From JAGQPD01 sp020426865 (GTDB lineage Bacteria > Planctomycetota > Planctomycetia > Pirellulales > Pirellulaceae): a stretch of DNA of 64,000 nucleotides. Below, in pieces: positions 1 to 8,387 of this stretch. The DNA lies in assembly GCA_041399065.1 (NCBI GenBank), contig JAWKTN010000003.1, forward strand, positions 496,001-560,000. Reading direction: 5' to 3'. The translations under genes were made by a program, and so were the position numbers. Numbering within the stretch: position 1 is the stretch's first letter; the number at the start of each line of letters is the position of its first letter. Under the pieces are notes generated by a model. That model had not been told where the DNA came from, did no database searches, and worked only from the letters and a program-made list of their open reading frames with translations.

Positions 1-2201
1 ATCCCGCGTTTTCCCACTTGCGGCCAACTCCGTCGCAGCATCACCGCTTCTTCGGTGGCCAGTAACTGCATCGGCTCCTGCACCAGCCCCTTTGGCGCCC
101 GCGCTTGCCGTCCATCCGCAAGGTACCGCCAAACGGCCTCGATCTGCAACGGCGAATCGCCGTTGAGAAACTCCGGGCGTATCGCCCGACCGTTTGGCCA
201 AAACGTCGGCATTACAGTGCGAGGACTCAACCGCTGTGGGTCCCGCATGTAATGAATGAACCAATTCTTCTTTAGTCGATCGTACATCTCCGTCAAATCA
301 ACTGCGGGCATGGTTGCAGCGGCTTTCAGCTGGTACGTATGGCATGCGATGCAATTGAGGCCGTCACGGCTGACCAGCTCAAAGCCGGCCGTATTTATCG
401 CTTTGTCGTCGAGCAAAGTTGGCGATGGGATGGCCGGTTCGATGGCCGGCAAGTAATCCTCGTCAGCTTCTCCAAAAAGCTGGACCAGGTGCCCCACGTT
501 ATCCGCACCAAATTGGGGCATCCGAGTCCTCATGTAGGGCCGAATCGCCCGACCAGAAACAAGTACTTGTCGCAACCATTTCGGATTCAATTTCGCGCCG
601 ATGCCTGTCAACGTCGGTGGCAGGCGTCCTTGTGGCCCAAGATTCGGATTGGTCGTGAGGAAGTACTCGTCCAATTCACTCACACCACCCCATCCATTGC
701 GTTCATGGCAGGCCACGCAATTGAATTTCGCCATCGCCAATTGGAGCTGCTCATCTCTGTTAAAGGGACGTCGCGGCATTGATGCCGCTGCCTGAATGGC
801 TTGCCTCTGCTGATCGGTAACCGTGTACGCCGGCCACGCCCCGGCCGTCTCCGACAAACAACCACGACTACTCTCAAACCGAGTGTTCGCAACAGTCTGC
901 GTCATGTCGCTGCCGACGACATCCGGCAGCTCGTGACATCGGACGCACCCAACTCGAACGAATTGATCGCGCCCGCGGACAACAAGTTTTGATTCCAGCC
1001 GGAATTCCGACACGGGCATCGGCCGTTCACGCAACAGAAAGGCAGCAATGTCGCTCGCTTCCCAATGCGTCAGCCGCATGTTCGGCATCCTGCCGGTCGC
1101 ACGTACTTTCTGTGGGTCCTCTAAAAACTCTGTCAAACTTCCAAGATTGTATTTTTCGGCAACATGGTCCAATGCGACACCGGTTCCCACGCGAGCGTTG
1201 TCGACCGCAAGCGAGTGGCAGGCGAGACATCCGACAACACGAAACAGCTCCTCTCCCCGTGTTCTGGCCAGCGGGTCTATTTCCGCTCGAACAACTTCGG
1301 CATTTCCCAGCGACATTACGAAATGTGTCAATTCAGTGGCAATGTCCGCGGCTTCCTGTTGTGGCCGGTGACGCAGCAATTGTGGCATGGATGTATCGCC
1401 GTGCGATGCACGCGGATCGAGGATGAATTCCCGGACAAACGACGGGTCAAGTCGTCCGTTGGACCACGTCAAGTCGGGTGCCTGAGACTTCGCGAACCCG
1501 AAATCACGAGCCAAATCAAGATGGCACGCTCCACAGTGGTATTGTTCGATAAGTACCCATCCCAGCAATTCCTTCGGCAATTCGCGATGGAGTTCGTCAC
1601 CCGAGGTTGACTGCCGGGCATGGTGTTCGTCGCGTAAGTGGATCATGTAACGCAACAGATCGAGAAACTGTTGGCGATCCCGAAGCTGATCTATCAGGTT
1701 GTCCGGCATTGCTGAAGCGTCGAGCTTCGTCTTCTCTTCGATGTCGTCGACATCGATCGACACCGTTCGTATGGGATCTGTCGCCGTACGCATGACAATG
1801 ATCCGGTCACGCTCGGATACCAAACGCCCGCTGAAGGTGCGGCCGTCACGCAGTAGTATCCGGTGTTGCTCATAACCCGCACGGATTGACCGCGACGGGT
1901 AAAGCAGCGATTCAGCGAGATACGTATCGCTCGCTGATTCATCGAGAGCTGCCAGGTCGGGCCCGACCTGATCATTCGCTCCGGCGACATGGCACGACGA
2001 GCACGCAAGCTTGCCATCCGCAAAAAGGATCGCACCGCGAACCGGGCTTCCTGTCGACCGAGCAGCGTCAACGAGCACAGCAACACTTTCCTGCTGCAGC
2101 GCTTGGACCAGTGTATCCGCATGTAGGTCATAGGGGGCGCACAGTGCCAGGACGATGGCGCATGCAATGTTGCCGATCCGGAGCATGAGGTTCTTCGACA
2201 T
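1..2201 (-). CDS. exported hexahaem cytochrome c family protein (3' end outside window)
   Basis: The minus-strand frame starts at ATG 2201 and stays open to base 1, giving at least 733 residues. Six in-frame haem-binding CXXCH motifs are visible: CSSCH (~67), CGACH (~223), CLACH (~325), CVRCH (~419), CVACH (~495) and CIACH (~617). The N-terminus (MSKNLMLRIGN then a hydrophobic stretch to about residue 27) reads as a signal peptide, so the protein should act in the periplasm or equivalent compartment. The first domain (G-A-I-L-F-A-D-G-K-L-A-C-S-S-C-H) resembles the planctomycete haem-binding domain found with membrane-bound dehydrogenases. Role: electron transfer; partner unknown. All six motifs lie in the same frame, which makes the reading solid. 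The exact family and the C-terminal end cannot be judged here. Confidence 0.85.
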   Translation of the reverse strand, partial: MSKNLMLRIGNIACAIVLALCAPYDLHADTLVQALQQESVAVLVDAARSTGSPVRGAILFADGKLACSSCHVAGANDQVGPDLAALDESASDTYLAESLLYPSRSIRAGYEQHRILLRDGRTFSGRLVSERDRIIVMRTATDPIRTVSIDVDDIEEKTKLDASAMPDNLIDQLRDRQQFLDLLRYMIHLRDEHHARQSTSGDELHRELPKELLGWVLIEQYHCGACHLDLARDFGFAKSQAPDLTWSNGRLDPSFVREFILDPRASHGDTSMPQLLRHRPQQEAADIATELTHFVMSLGNAEVVRAEIDPLARTRGEELFRVVGCLACHSLAVDNARVGTGVALDHVAEKYNLGSLTEFLEDPQKVRATGRMPNMRLTHWEASDIAAFLLRERPMPVSEFRLESKLVVRGRDQFVRVGCVRCHELPDVVGSDMTQTVANTRFESSRGCLSETAGAWPAYTVTDQQRQAIQAAASMPRRPFNRDEQLQLAMAKFNCVACHERNGWGGVSELDEYFLTTNPNLGPQGRLPPTLTGIGAKLNPKWLRQVLVSGRAIRPYMRTRMPQFGADNVGHLVQLFGEADEDYLPAIEPAIPSPTLLDDKAINTAGFELVSRDGLNCIACHTYQLKAAATMPAVDLTEMYDRLKKNWFIHYMRDPQRLSPRTVMPTFWPNGRAIRPEFLNGDSPLQIEAVWRYLADGRQARAPKGLVQEPMQLLATEEAVMLRRSWPQVGKRG

Positions 2202-2709
2202 TGAATTCCTGACACTTTGCGATTGCCACAACCGTCCCGTCCATTCTCCCGCGGACCTCGGTGTTGGAGCCTGATTATCTAACAATTGCAACGCATTGTA
2301 TCGAACGCATATTCGCAAGTCGAACACGCAAGCGGACGATCGAGTGGCGGGTAGCTCTTGAGAAAGCGAATCGCAGTTGAAGCGTTTGCCATCGGTGCTG
2401 GAAAGGCACACTTGGGGCGCGGGCCGTTTGGCTGCTGGTGTGTCGTCCAACGGCCTGGAAACTCACATCGCGCCGTCACGTTACTGCTTGATCGGCCGGG
2501 CCGAAGGCCGGCCCAACTTGCGGTGAGTCTTGCGGGATCGGAAAACGGGTGGCCACCAGTAAAAAAGAATCTGAATGCAAATTGATAATTGTCTGTGCAA
2601 TTTTCCTTTCATCACTCCGCGCGTATGGGTTGGTCATCCGTCGCTGACAAGCGTAAACAATAAACTGCCAGAAATAAGATAATAAATTTGAGCATTTTCG
2701 CTTAAATAA
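2202..2709. other. intergenic, no convincing gene
   Basis: About 500 bases between the cytochrome start and the decayed recombinase-associated ORF. Short frames on both strands have unnatural composition and no recognisable motifs. The part from about 2560 to 2720 is clearly more AT-rich than its surroundings, which fits an insertion junction or a promoter region, but no clear -35/-10 pair or repeat was found. Confidence 0.5.
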
Positions 2710-3033
2710 ATGGAAGAAAAAAATGGAAGAGACTCTACGTTGGCAGATATTAGTCTGCGGACGCACCTTGCAAGGCTCGTCGAACTGGAATACGTCTTGG
2801 CGTACCGCACCGGGCCGGCACTGAGCGGGAATACGAACTGCTCTACGAGGGCCAAGGCCGACACGGAGATCGATTTCAGTTGGGGATTATTCCTACCAAG
2901 GAGCTCGCGCAAGGGGAGGTACGATGACAATTGCTTACCACCCAGAAAGGGGATTCGAGCGATGGGCCGTGTGAATCGAGCCCTATTCGAGCGGTATTCG
3001 AGCCCCATTCGAGCGGGCCACAATTCGCGTTAA
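2710..3033 (+). pseudogene. decayed ORF associated with the tyrosine recombinase
   Basis: The plus frame from 2710 encodes THLARLVELEYVLAYRTG. At about 2815 the sensible reading moves to another frame, giving REYELLYEGQGRHGDRFQLG and IIPTKEL up to about 2920. It then returns to the first frame with YDDNCLPPRKGI. Read together, the pieces match from memory the C-terminal part of a protein commonly found just upstream of XerC/D-like recombinases in planctomycete mobile elements (motif Y-E-L-L-Y-x-G-Q-G). At least two frameshifts and no credible N-terminus mean the gene is dead. The intact recombinase lies 230 bp downstream on the same strand. The family assignment is recollection, not a search result. 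Confidence 0.5.
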
Positions 3034-3266
3034 CGCGTGATAGAGCAACGACTTGCGGCGAACTTCCTTGTTTTTGCTGCTGGAGGCATGAATAACCGCC
3101 CGCTGCGGCGTGTCATCTAACTGCCGCTCCACTCGCTCGGTGGCTCGACTTTTCCATTCCCACTTGCGGCACAACCACCACGGCAGCCCGCTTCGAAAGC
3201 GAGCCTGCGGTTTCGATTGTTTGTTTCTTTTTCTCGGCAATTTGACCAGACAGGAGTACCACCATC

Positions 3267-4238
3267 ATGGCACGTAAAGGCGATCGATCTCCCAAAGTGA
3301 TCCAGGGAGACAAGCAACATGCTTGGAGCCTCGGGACGTTGCATGTCGGGTTTCTCACATGGTTACGGGATCGCAACTATGCGGAGGCGACCATCCATCA
3401 GCGGCGAAGGCACTTAAATGATCTGATCGTGTGGGCGGAAGAGCGCTCGATCACGCGGCCCACCGAGTTGACACGACACGTGTTGGAACGCTACCAGCGG
3501 CATCTCGCGACGCGCCCCAGTGCGCGCACGAACAAGCCCGCTTCCTATCGCCAGCAGTTCTTGCAACTCTGTTCGGTCCGGGCCTGGTTTCGCTATCTGC
3601 TGCGACAGCAGCAGATCCTGCACAACCCGGCTGCCGAGTTGGAACTTCCCAAACTCGGCTCCCCACTGCCGCGTCATATCCTTACGGCCAGCCAAGCCGA
3701 TGATGTGCTTCGTCAAACGGATCTGCTTTCACCGTTGGGGCTGCGTGACCGGGCGATCTTGGAGACGTTTTACTCGACGGGAATTCGCCGTGCGGAGCTG
3801 GTCCACTTGCATGTTTACGACGTCGATGTGGAACGTGGTGTGCTGGCGATCCGGCAAGGGAAAGGACGCAAGGATCGGATGGTGCCGATTGGACGGCGAG
3901 CATTGGCGTGGCTAGAAAAATACCGGCAAGAGTCGCGACCGCGGTTACTGGCGCGGGATACCGAAACGGCACTCTTTCTGACACGGTTCGGTACCGCGTT
4001 CTCGGTCAGCTCGATGTCGACGTTGGTCTCTCGCTACGTCGCATCCGCCGAGCTGGGGGTTACTGGCAGCTGTCATTTATTTCGTCATGCACTGGCCACG
4101 TCGATGCTCGACCATGACGCCGACACGCGTTTTATCCAAGCGATGCTTGGTCACGCGAGCCTCAGTACCACGCAGATTTACACGCGGGTCTCAGTCGCGA
4201 AGCTCAAGGAAGTGCACGACCGCACGCATCCGTCGTAG
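3267..4238 (+). CDS. XerC/D-like tyrosine recombinase/integrase
   Basis: 323 residues. Site-specific recombinase that cuts and rejoins DNA through a tyrosine. The N-terminal SAM-like core-binding domain covers about residues 25-115. The catalytic domain shows the complete set: Arg in T-G-I-R-R-A-E-L (~172), Lys in G-K-G-R-K-D-R (~200), H-L-F-R (~273), His in M-L-G-H-A-S-L (~296) and the nucleophile Tyr in Q-I-Y-T-R-V (~305). The start is set by AGGAG ten bases before ATG 3267. It sits downstream of a frameshifted partner ORF and just before a 15-bp perfect hairpin, in a region rich in mobile-element debris, so it is probably a transposon or integrative-element recombinase rather than the host dif enzyme. 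The gene itself looks intact. Confidence 0.93.
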   Translation: MARKGDRSPKVIQGDKQHAWSLGTLHVGFLTWLRDRNYAEATIHQRRRHLNDLIVWAEERSITRPTELTRHVLERYQRHLATRPSARTNKPASYRQQFLQLCSVRAWFRYLLRQQQILHNPAAELELPKLGSPLPRHILTASQADDVLRQTDLLSPLGLRDRAILETFYSTGIRRAELVHLHVYDVDVERGVLAIRQGKGRKDRMVPIGRRALAWLEKYRQESRPRLLARDTETALFLTRFGTAFSVSSMSTLVSRYVASAELGVTGSCHLFRHALATSMLDHDADTRFIQAMLGHASLSTTQIYTRVSVAKLKEVHDRTHPS

Positions 4239-4613
4239 ATGGACGCAGACTCGTGGGCCAGCGGTATGGCGGGCTTTACCGACAGCCCGCCATACCGCCA
4301 CTTGCTTTTGACGCAAAGCGAAAAATCCCGGGGGCTCGGGGGCTGGCCCCCGCGGTCACCTGGCAGCCACACGTTTCTGCTGCTGGCAAGGTGAAACGCG
4401 GCACGGGGTATGCGGTCTGTTTCCCCACGAAAATAAAATGATTCCCGTTTCGAGGCGAATCGCTATAATGTGAGCATGTTCTTTGACAAGCAACACAACA
4501 TGGTCGGCAAGTCTTCGCGCGCGAGCGCGGGAGCCATGAAGTTGATGATCTGGTAAGCGACAGTGCGATGTCGCTGGCGAATGTACGCTCGCGTGACGTA
4601 ACTTAGGCTGTGA
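4239..4613. other. intergenic, hairpins only
   Basis: Contains the 15-bp hairpin at 4261-4298 and a G/C-rich run of short inverted repeats at about 4328-4365. No reading frame here looks coding on either strand. It probably marks the junction between the recombinase element and the Rhs remnant. Confidence 0.5.
4261..4298 (+). repeat. perfect 15-bp inverted repeat (hairpin) after the recombinase
   Basis: Left arm 4261-4275 (GCGGTATGGCGGGCT) and right arm 4284-4298 are exact reverse complements around an 8-base loop (TTACCGAC), starting 22 bp after the recombinase stop. There is no T-run, so it is a poor intrinsic terminator. It could be a factor-dependent terminator, an RNA stability element, or a recombination site or element end. 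A GC-rich stretch with smaller inverted repeats follows (4328-4365). Confidence 0.85.
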
Positions 4614-5372
4614 CAAGCGTATGCGTCACGCGATGAGGGAAAGATCGCGAGATCCACGCGAGTTGACAATCCATATACGTATACCGGGCAGCGGCTGGAT
4701 GCCGAGACGGGGCTTTGTTACTACCGGAATCGGTACTACCATTCGCAACTCGGGAGGTTTATTTCAAGAGACCAATTGCGCTATCACGGTAGCAGATATA
4801 ACGTATACGAGTATTGTGACACGTCTCCTGTCAACTACAGGGATGCTTCTGGGTTGGCACCCGAGTTTATCTGTTGTCGGTATTACCTCACTTTTGAGCA
4901 GGACCCAGATGCGAAATACTTAGGATATCACACCGTTGCGTGCTTTGGGTATTGTACAAGAAAACAATGCTGCAGTAGAAGCCTGAGAGAAAGATACGAC
5001 GGCGGAAATCCAACGTGGAAGCTTAGAGACAGGCATTCGGTAACAGTAGGTCCGTGCGGTTCCGGCGGGACGCCGGATACGAGCGACTGTACGAGCATCG
5101 AAAATGACCCAAATGGTGCTGATGTTACTACGGAGCCGGAGGATGGCTGGTCTATCGACGTCAAGTCTCCTAATGACATCGTTGGATGTTATCTTGGCTG
5201 CATCGGATGCAACGATACTGAAGGGAGATGCAGTCGATGCGCGCAGGAATGTTTCAACAAACATAAAGAACTGTGCGTAGACTCTAAAAGCCCGCAGGCA
5301 TGTATAATCGCGGCTGAGGCACATCTGAAAGCGGCGACCTCGCTATGTATAGCAAGTCGTTCGTCAAACTGA
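4614..5372 (+). pseudogene. orphan Rhs C-terminal module with Cys-rich toxin-like tip
   Basis: The frame is open from 4614, after a stop at 4611, to 5372, with no start of its own upstream of the homology. Its first ~75 residues are the end of an Rhs core: DNPYTYTGQRLDAETGL, then YYRNRYYHSQLGRF, then YNVYEYCDTSPVNYRDASGL. This is the conserved segment that precedes variable polymorphic-toxin tips. The last ~165 residues carry 17 cysteines and match nothing I recognise. The main Rhs body with its YD repeats is missing, so this is either a dead fragment or a displaced orphan tip as seen in other Rhs/CDI loci. A TTG at 4776 could start translation of the tip alone. A further short frame (5345-5452, ATG start, 35 residues) overlaps its end. 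Small genes downstream could be immunity genes. Confidence 0.65.
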
Positions 5373-5461
5373 ACTTGTGGCGATTCAACCTAACCGAAGA
5401 AACTCGTGAGACGATCACGGGTGGTCGGGAAGAATTTGACGCGGTCGTATAAACGTCCCAC

Positions 5462-5773
5462 GTGGCCTCTACGAGACATGGCTCTTGTAAATATGCCATG
5501 TTTCCAAAAGACATACATCGTCGGCAAATCATGATAGCGATGGATACTTCTTGCAGAGCTCAGTCCGAATGGCAGGATGTTCGCAGAGTGGTAAAATTAC
5601 TCGACAAAAACATCCGTTCGGTGGCACCAAACAAATATAGGATACTTCATATGATACTGCGACTTGATGCGATTCGGCGTGGCGAAGCCGTTTACTTGCC
5701 AATGAAATGCGGGCATAGCCCCGACAGCGGGTGCATCAACATGCCGCTCGGAATTCGCGTCGGCCACGAATGA
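5462..5773 (+). CDS. hypothetical small protein, possible immunity or accessory gene
   Basis: Up to 103 residues from GTG 5462; ATG 5498 is an alternative start. I do not recognise the family. The middle (residues ~35-80) is charged and probably helical, without membrane segments, and the end contains C-G-H-S-P-D-S-G-C. Its TGA stop overlaps a possible ATG at 5770 of the next frame (ATGA), which argues that both are real and translated together. It lies 90 bp after the Rhs tip, where immunity genes usually sit. Function cannot be derived from the sequence. Confidence 0.35.
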   Translation: MASTRHGSCKYAMFPKDIHRRQIMIAMDTSCRAQSEWQDVRRVVKLLDKNIRSVAPNKYRILHMILRLDAIRRGEAVYLPMKCGHSPDSGCINMPLGIRVGHE

Positions 5774-6141
5774 CAGGTGAGGTCGATTCTTGCATGAATC
5801 AGCAATTAAGTAGAAGTGCGAAAGTATTCCGGGGCGGTGTCTTTTGCAACGGCGTCACGTTATCTTATTTGGTATTGTGGCTATTTGTCGATGCCTCATT
5901 CCACGGTCATCACACGGCGATTCTACCGGAATTGATCGGCATCGGTCTAGCCGATGCAGCGGGACCGGCAGATTTTTATATTGTACGAATTGTCTGTACA
6001 CTTCTTGCGGCTGCAGTTGGAATTCTTAGCATTGTCGCCGTCTCATCGTCGATGTATAAGAGCCGCACAACCAAGCAGCTTTTTACAGTTATCATGTTTT
6101 TATGCCTCTGGCTGGGGTTCATCGGGTCATATAACCAATAG
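5770..6141 (+). CDS. small predicted membrane protein, hypothetical
   Basis: 123 residues from ATG 5770, whose ATGA overlaps the preceding stop; ATG 5794 is the alternative, preceded by AGGTGAGG. Three hydrophobic segments are visible: about V-T-L-S-Y-L-V-L-W-L-F-V, then F-Y-I-V-R-I-V-C-T-L-L-A-A-A-V-G-I-L, then F-T-V-I-M-F-L-C-L-W-L-G-F-I-G. A three-helix inner-membrane protein is therefore likely. The position downstream of the Rhs tip makes an immunity or accessory role possible, but that is inference. No homologue is recognised. Confidence 0.5.
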   Translation: MTGEVDSCMNQQLSRSAKVFRGGVFCNGVTLSYLVLWLFVDASFHGHHTAILPELIGIGLADAAGPADFYIVRIVCTLLAAAVGILSIVAVSSSMYKSRTTKQLFTVIMFLCLWLGFIGSYNQ

Positions 6142-6177
6142 AGATACGTTGCTGTCAAGAACAAAGTCGGCCCCTTG

Positions 6178-6546
6178 ATGCCACGGGCTAAGCTCGTTGT
6201 GGAGACACTTGGGAGTCAATGGCCGACAGGATCCGTGTACTTGGCTGACGGGAGCAGAATTGATCCAGTCGGCACGGATGACGGGATGTTTTCTTTGTTT
6301 CCAGGTCGTAGCAGGAGCGATATGGGATTTGCGGAGAACTTGGGCCACACAATAGTCATGACTGACGGTGGGATTCGGTTTGTACTTCTTCACAATTTGG
6401 ATTGCTCAATTGAATATCGCCCAAGTGGCGATGCGCCGCACGACTATCGGTTCAAGGGCAATGGACGCCATATTAAGTGCATCACATGTTCTGCTTTGCC
6501 TGACAAGAACTGGTACTTTGTTGTTTATTCGAGCATCATGGGATAA
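6178..6546 (+). CDS. hypothetical protein, Rhs-island
   Basis: 122 residues from ATG 6178; TTG 6175 is also possible. No clear ribosome-binding site. The sequence is soluble-looking, with motifs V-Y-L-A-D-G-S-R-I and H-T-I-V-M-T-D-G-G-I-R-F-V, which loosely recall the strand-rich ends of planctomycete DUF1559 proteins, but the similarity is too weak to name it. It follows the membrane protein by about 35 bp on the same strand and may be part of the same accessory group. Confidence 0.4.
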   Translation: MPRAKLVVETLGSQWPTGSVYLADGSRIDPVGTDDGMFSLFPGRSRSDMGFAENLGHTIVMTDGGIRFVLLHNLDCSIEYRPSGDAPHDYRFKGNGRHIKCITCSALPDKNWYFVVYSSIMG

Positions 6547-6635
6547 CGTGCTTAGGCGATTGGGTGTGTTTTGCTGAAGCTGAATGTCGATCGCAACTAA
6601 GAATCAGCCAGAATCGCAGGGTGGCTGAAAGAGAG

Positions 6636-6986
6636 TTACCGAGTTGGTGGCTGTTTTGGGGGAGGAGTGCGGTTGCTATTTTCCTGGATCTGGTACAGTT
6701 CGAGGGCTGCGGCGTGCAGGGTGGTGTTCCGGTAGGCTCGCCAGAAGTCTAAGGCATTGCCGGCCGATCCGCAGTGAAAGCAGCGGTAGAGGTTCTTCGT
6801 GACATGAATGCTCAGGGCGCGAGCCTCGGTAACGCCGCGACCATTAGTCCGGCGCGCTTGACATCCCGGTAATGGACAAGGGCCGCGGAGTTGATCTCCA
6901 CGGCCCTCGCTGCTTTCTCAGCCGATCCCCTGGAGAAGTTTTTCCAGGCGTATCCGCTTCCTGAGTTCGCGATAATCGATGCTCAT
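6636..6986 (-). pseudogene. CHC2-type zinc-finger protein of an IS21-like element, broken by TGA
   Basis: The frame starts at ATG 6986 (MSIDYRELRKRIRLEKLL). It meets TGA at 6920-6918, then continues in frame with RGDQLRGPCPLPGCQ and NLYRCFHCGSAGNALDFWRA to a stop at 6638-6636. The Cys pattern C-x4-C followed by C-F-H-C matches the DnaG-like CHC2 zinc finger carried by planctomycete IS elements. From memory the homologous position is Trp (…L-G-W-E/Q…), so TGG to TGA is the likely lesion. The start overlaps the stop of the istB fragment (ATGA), showing the original gene coupling. A 12-bp inverted repeat lies just after the TGA. Confidence 0.6.
6879..6907 (-). repeat. 12-bp inverted repeat inside the zinc-finger pseudogene
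   Basis: AGGGCCGCGGAG (6879-6890) pairs with CTCCACGGCCCT (6896-6907) around a 5-base loop, with one G-U type pair. It starts ten bases downstream of the in-frame TGA in the sense direction. The loop reads ATCAA in the sense strand and lacks the G in the first two loop positions expected of a bacterial SECIS element, so I treat it as a chance or structural palindrome. Confidence 0.6.
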
Positions 6987-7138
6987 TTCCCCGGTTTCTT
7001 CTTCGGTTTGCGGATCGAGTCTCCTTCGAACGGAATCACATTCGTTTGGTCGACCACCCGATCTAGCAGTGCCATCGTCATCGGCGGATCGCTCAAGTAG
7101 TCGGTCCAAGAGGGAATAAAGTAGAAGATGATTCCCAT
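6983..7138 (-). pseudogene. IS21 istB ATPase C-terminal fragment
   Basis: 51 residues from ATG 7138, ending in TGA at 6985-6983. The segment P-P-M-T-M-A-L-L-D-R-V-V-D followed by V-I-P-F-E-G-D-S-I-R matches the C-terminal end of IstB helper ATPases (typically L-T-x-A-L-L-D-R-L…F-x-G-E-S-Y-R). Walker motifs and all upstream sequence are missing, and istA is absent. It is a remnant of an IS21-like insertion, joined to the zinc-finger gene by an ATGA overlap. Confidence 0.6.
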
Positions 7139-7562
7139 GCGAACTGACGCGATGCTGGCGCATCGGTAGCGGTAAAAAGATGAGTCGTTGGCACGGGCTT
7201 TGCTTTTAGAGCGTTAGACGGCGATAACTAGCGACGGATGAGCGTCGCGTGCCGCGGCGAGCGAATTGCCAGTCGGATGGACGCGTTTGACAGCGTGCTT
7301 ACGTCCGTCACGACTGTTACAGAGCGAGCATGAAAGTGTGGTTGGCGCGGACGCTGAGCGCGACACGGTGTTGGCCGTGAATTTGAAGAAGCCCAATGCC
7401 GGTGCGGCGCAATAGCGAAGACCATGCGAGTGCGTTGCATCACGGGACTCCCGATCGCGGTGGTGGACGGGTGGGCGCGGGCGACATGAAGTGGTATGCC
7501 GTGAGCTCGCGGTTGATGCGTTCTCGGGCGCGGCGCGGTACGGTCGCTCTGTGGACGGCCCA
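7139..7562. other. mobile-element flank, no intact gene
   Basis: 424 bases between the istB fragment and the IS91-type transposase end. Frames on both strands are arginine- and proline-rich in the way of out-of-frame GC-rich DNA. It probably includes the 3' flank of the IS91-family element. No terminal structure or target site could be located with confidence. Confidence 0.4.
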
Positions 7563-8387
7563 TCAGATCTCGGCGCGCAGAAGGTCGACAAAGCGCAGCT
7601 TCCGCTCGCCGCAGAAAGGACACTTTCTGTTGCAGTCGGCTTCGGGGTCTTCGTCGGGCGTGGCATCGGTATTGCGCGACGGAGTGGCTTCCGTCGAAGC
7701 GTTCGTTGCTACGTCGACGGTCGGAGAGGCAACCGCAGGAGGAGTACTGTCCGTGGCACTTTCAGTCAGCAATGGTCCGCCACTCATTGGTTCGCCACTG
7801 GCTAGTACTTCACTGTCCACAGCGGCATGTTCCAACGGAGCCATGCGAGCAGACTCCACGAACTTGTCCGTAGCTGCTTGGTTCGCCGACGCGTCTTGCG
7901 GCTCCGGCATGCCCAAGGCTGTCCGGGCCAGGCGGAGTGCCGCCTCGCGCTGCGTGGCGCCTAAGAAGCCGCCGTAGCGCAGTCGCCGAAAGTGCGGTGG
8001 CAGGATGTGCAAGGCGAAGCGCTCTACGAACTCTGCGCCAGGCATGGTTTCGGTTTTCTGCGCACTCCCATCGCGGTAGTCCTTGTAGCGAATCGTCACT
8101 TGTCCGTCTTCGTCGCTTAAGATGCGCGCATCACTGATCGCGGTGCCCGTGACATAATGGGACAGATACCGAAAGGCAGCGTCTTGCCGGAACGTATCTT
8201 CCCGCGTGCCGCAGTGGATCACCCAGGGCTTGGCAGAAAGTGGCGCAAGCCACTGGCGAAACGCTTGCTCATCGTCGGCGAGTGCTCCGAGCACTGGCGG
8301 CAATTGCAGTTTCCCAGCGCGAGAGCGGCGGCGAAGTCTGTTGAGATTTCGAATCTTAGAGACTCTGCACCTGGACGCCAGAGAAAA
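7563..8387 (-). pseudogene. IS91-family transposase, C-terminal fragment
   Basis: The frame is open from 8387 (stop at 8390-8388) to 7563; the first ATG is at 8303. Recognisable IS91/ISCR rolling-circle transposase sequence includes A-F-R-Y-L-S-H-Y-V-T-G-T-A-I-S, R-Y-K-D-Y-R and F-V-E-R-F-A-L-H-I-L-P-P-H-F-R-R-L-R-Y-G-G-F. A Ser/Thr/Ala-rich linker follows, ending in a zinc-binding C-P-F-C-G-E-R-K-L. The N-terminal half, including the HUH motif and most of the catalytic region, is missing, so the element is immobile by itself. It is adjacent to IS21 debris. Whether the Tyr in Y-L-S-H-Y is a catalytic residue needs alignment. Confidence 0.75.

Noticed and set aside
2476..2766. Minus-strand frame in the AT-rich stretch left of the recombinase
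   Set aside because: No start signal, no motif, composition follows local base content; overlaps the decayed plus-strand ORF.
6879..6920. Second SECIS element after the TGA in the zinc-finger pseudogene
   Set aside because: The hairpin loop (ATCAA) lacks G in the first two positions and the expected residue is Trp, not Cys. The gene is a mobile-element remnant, so a nonsense mutation is simpler.
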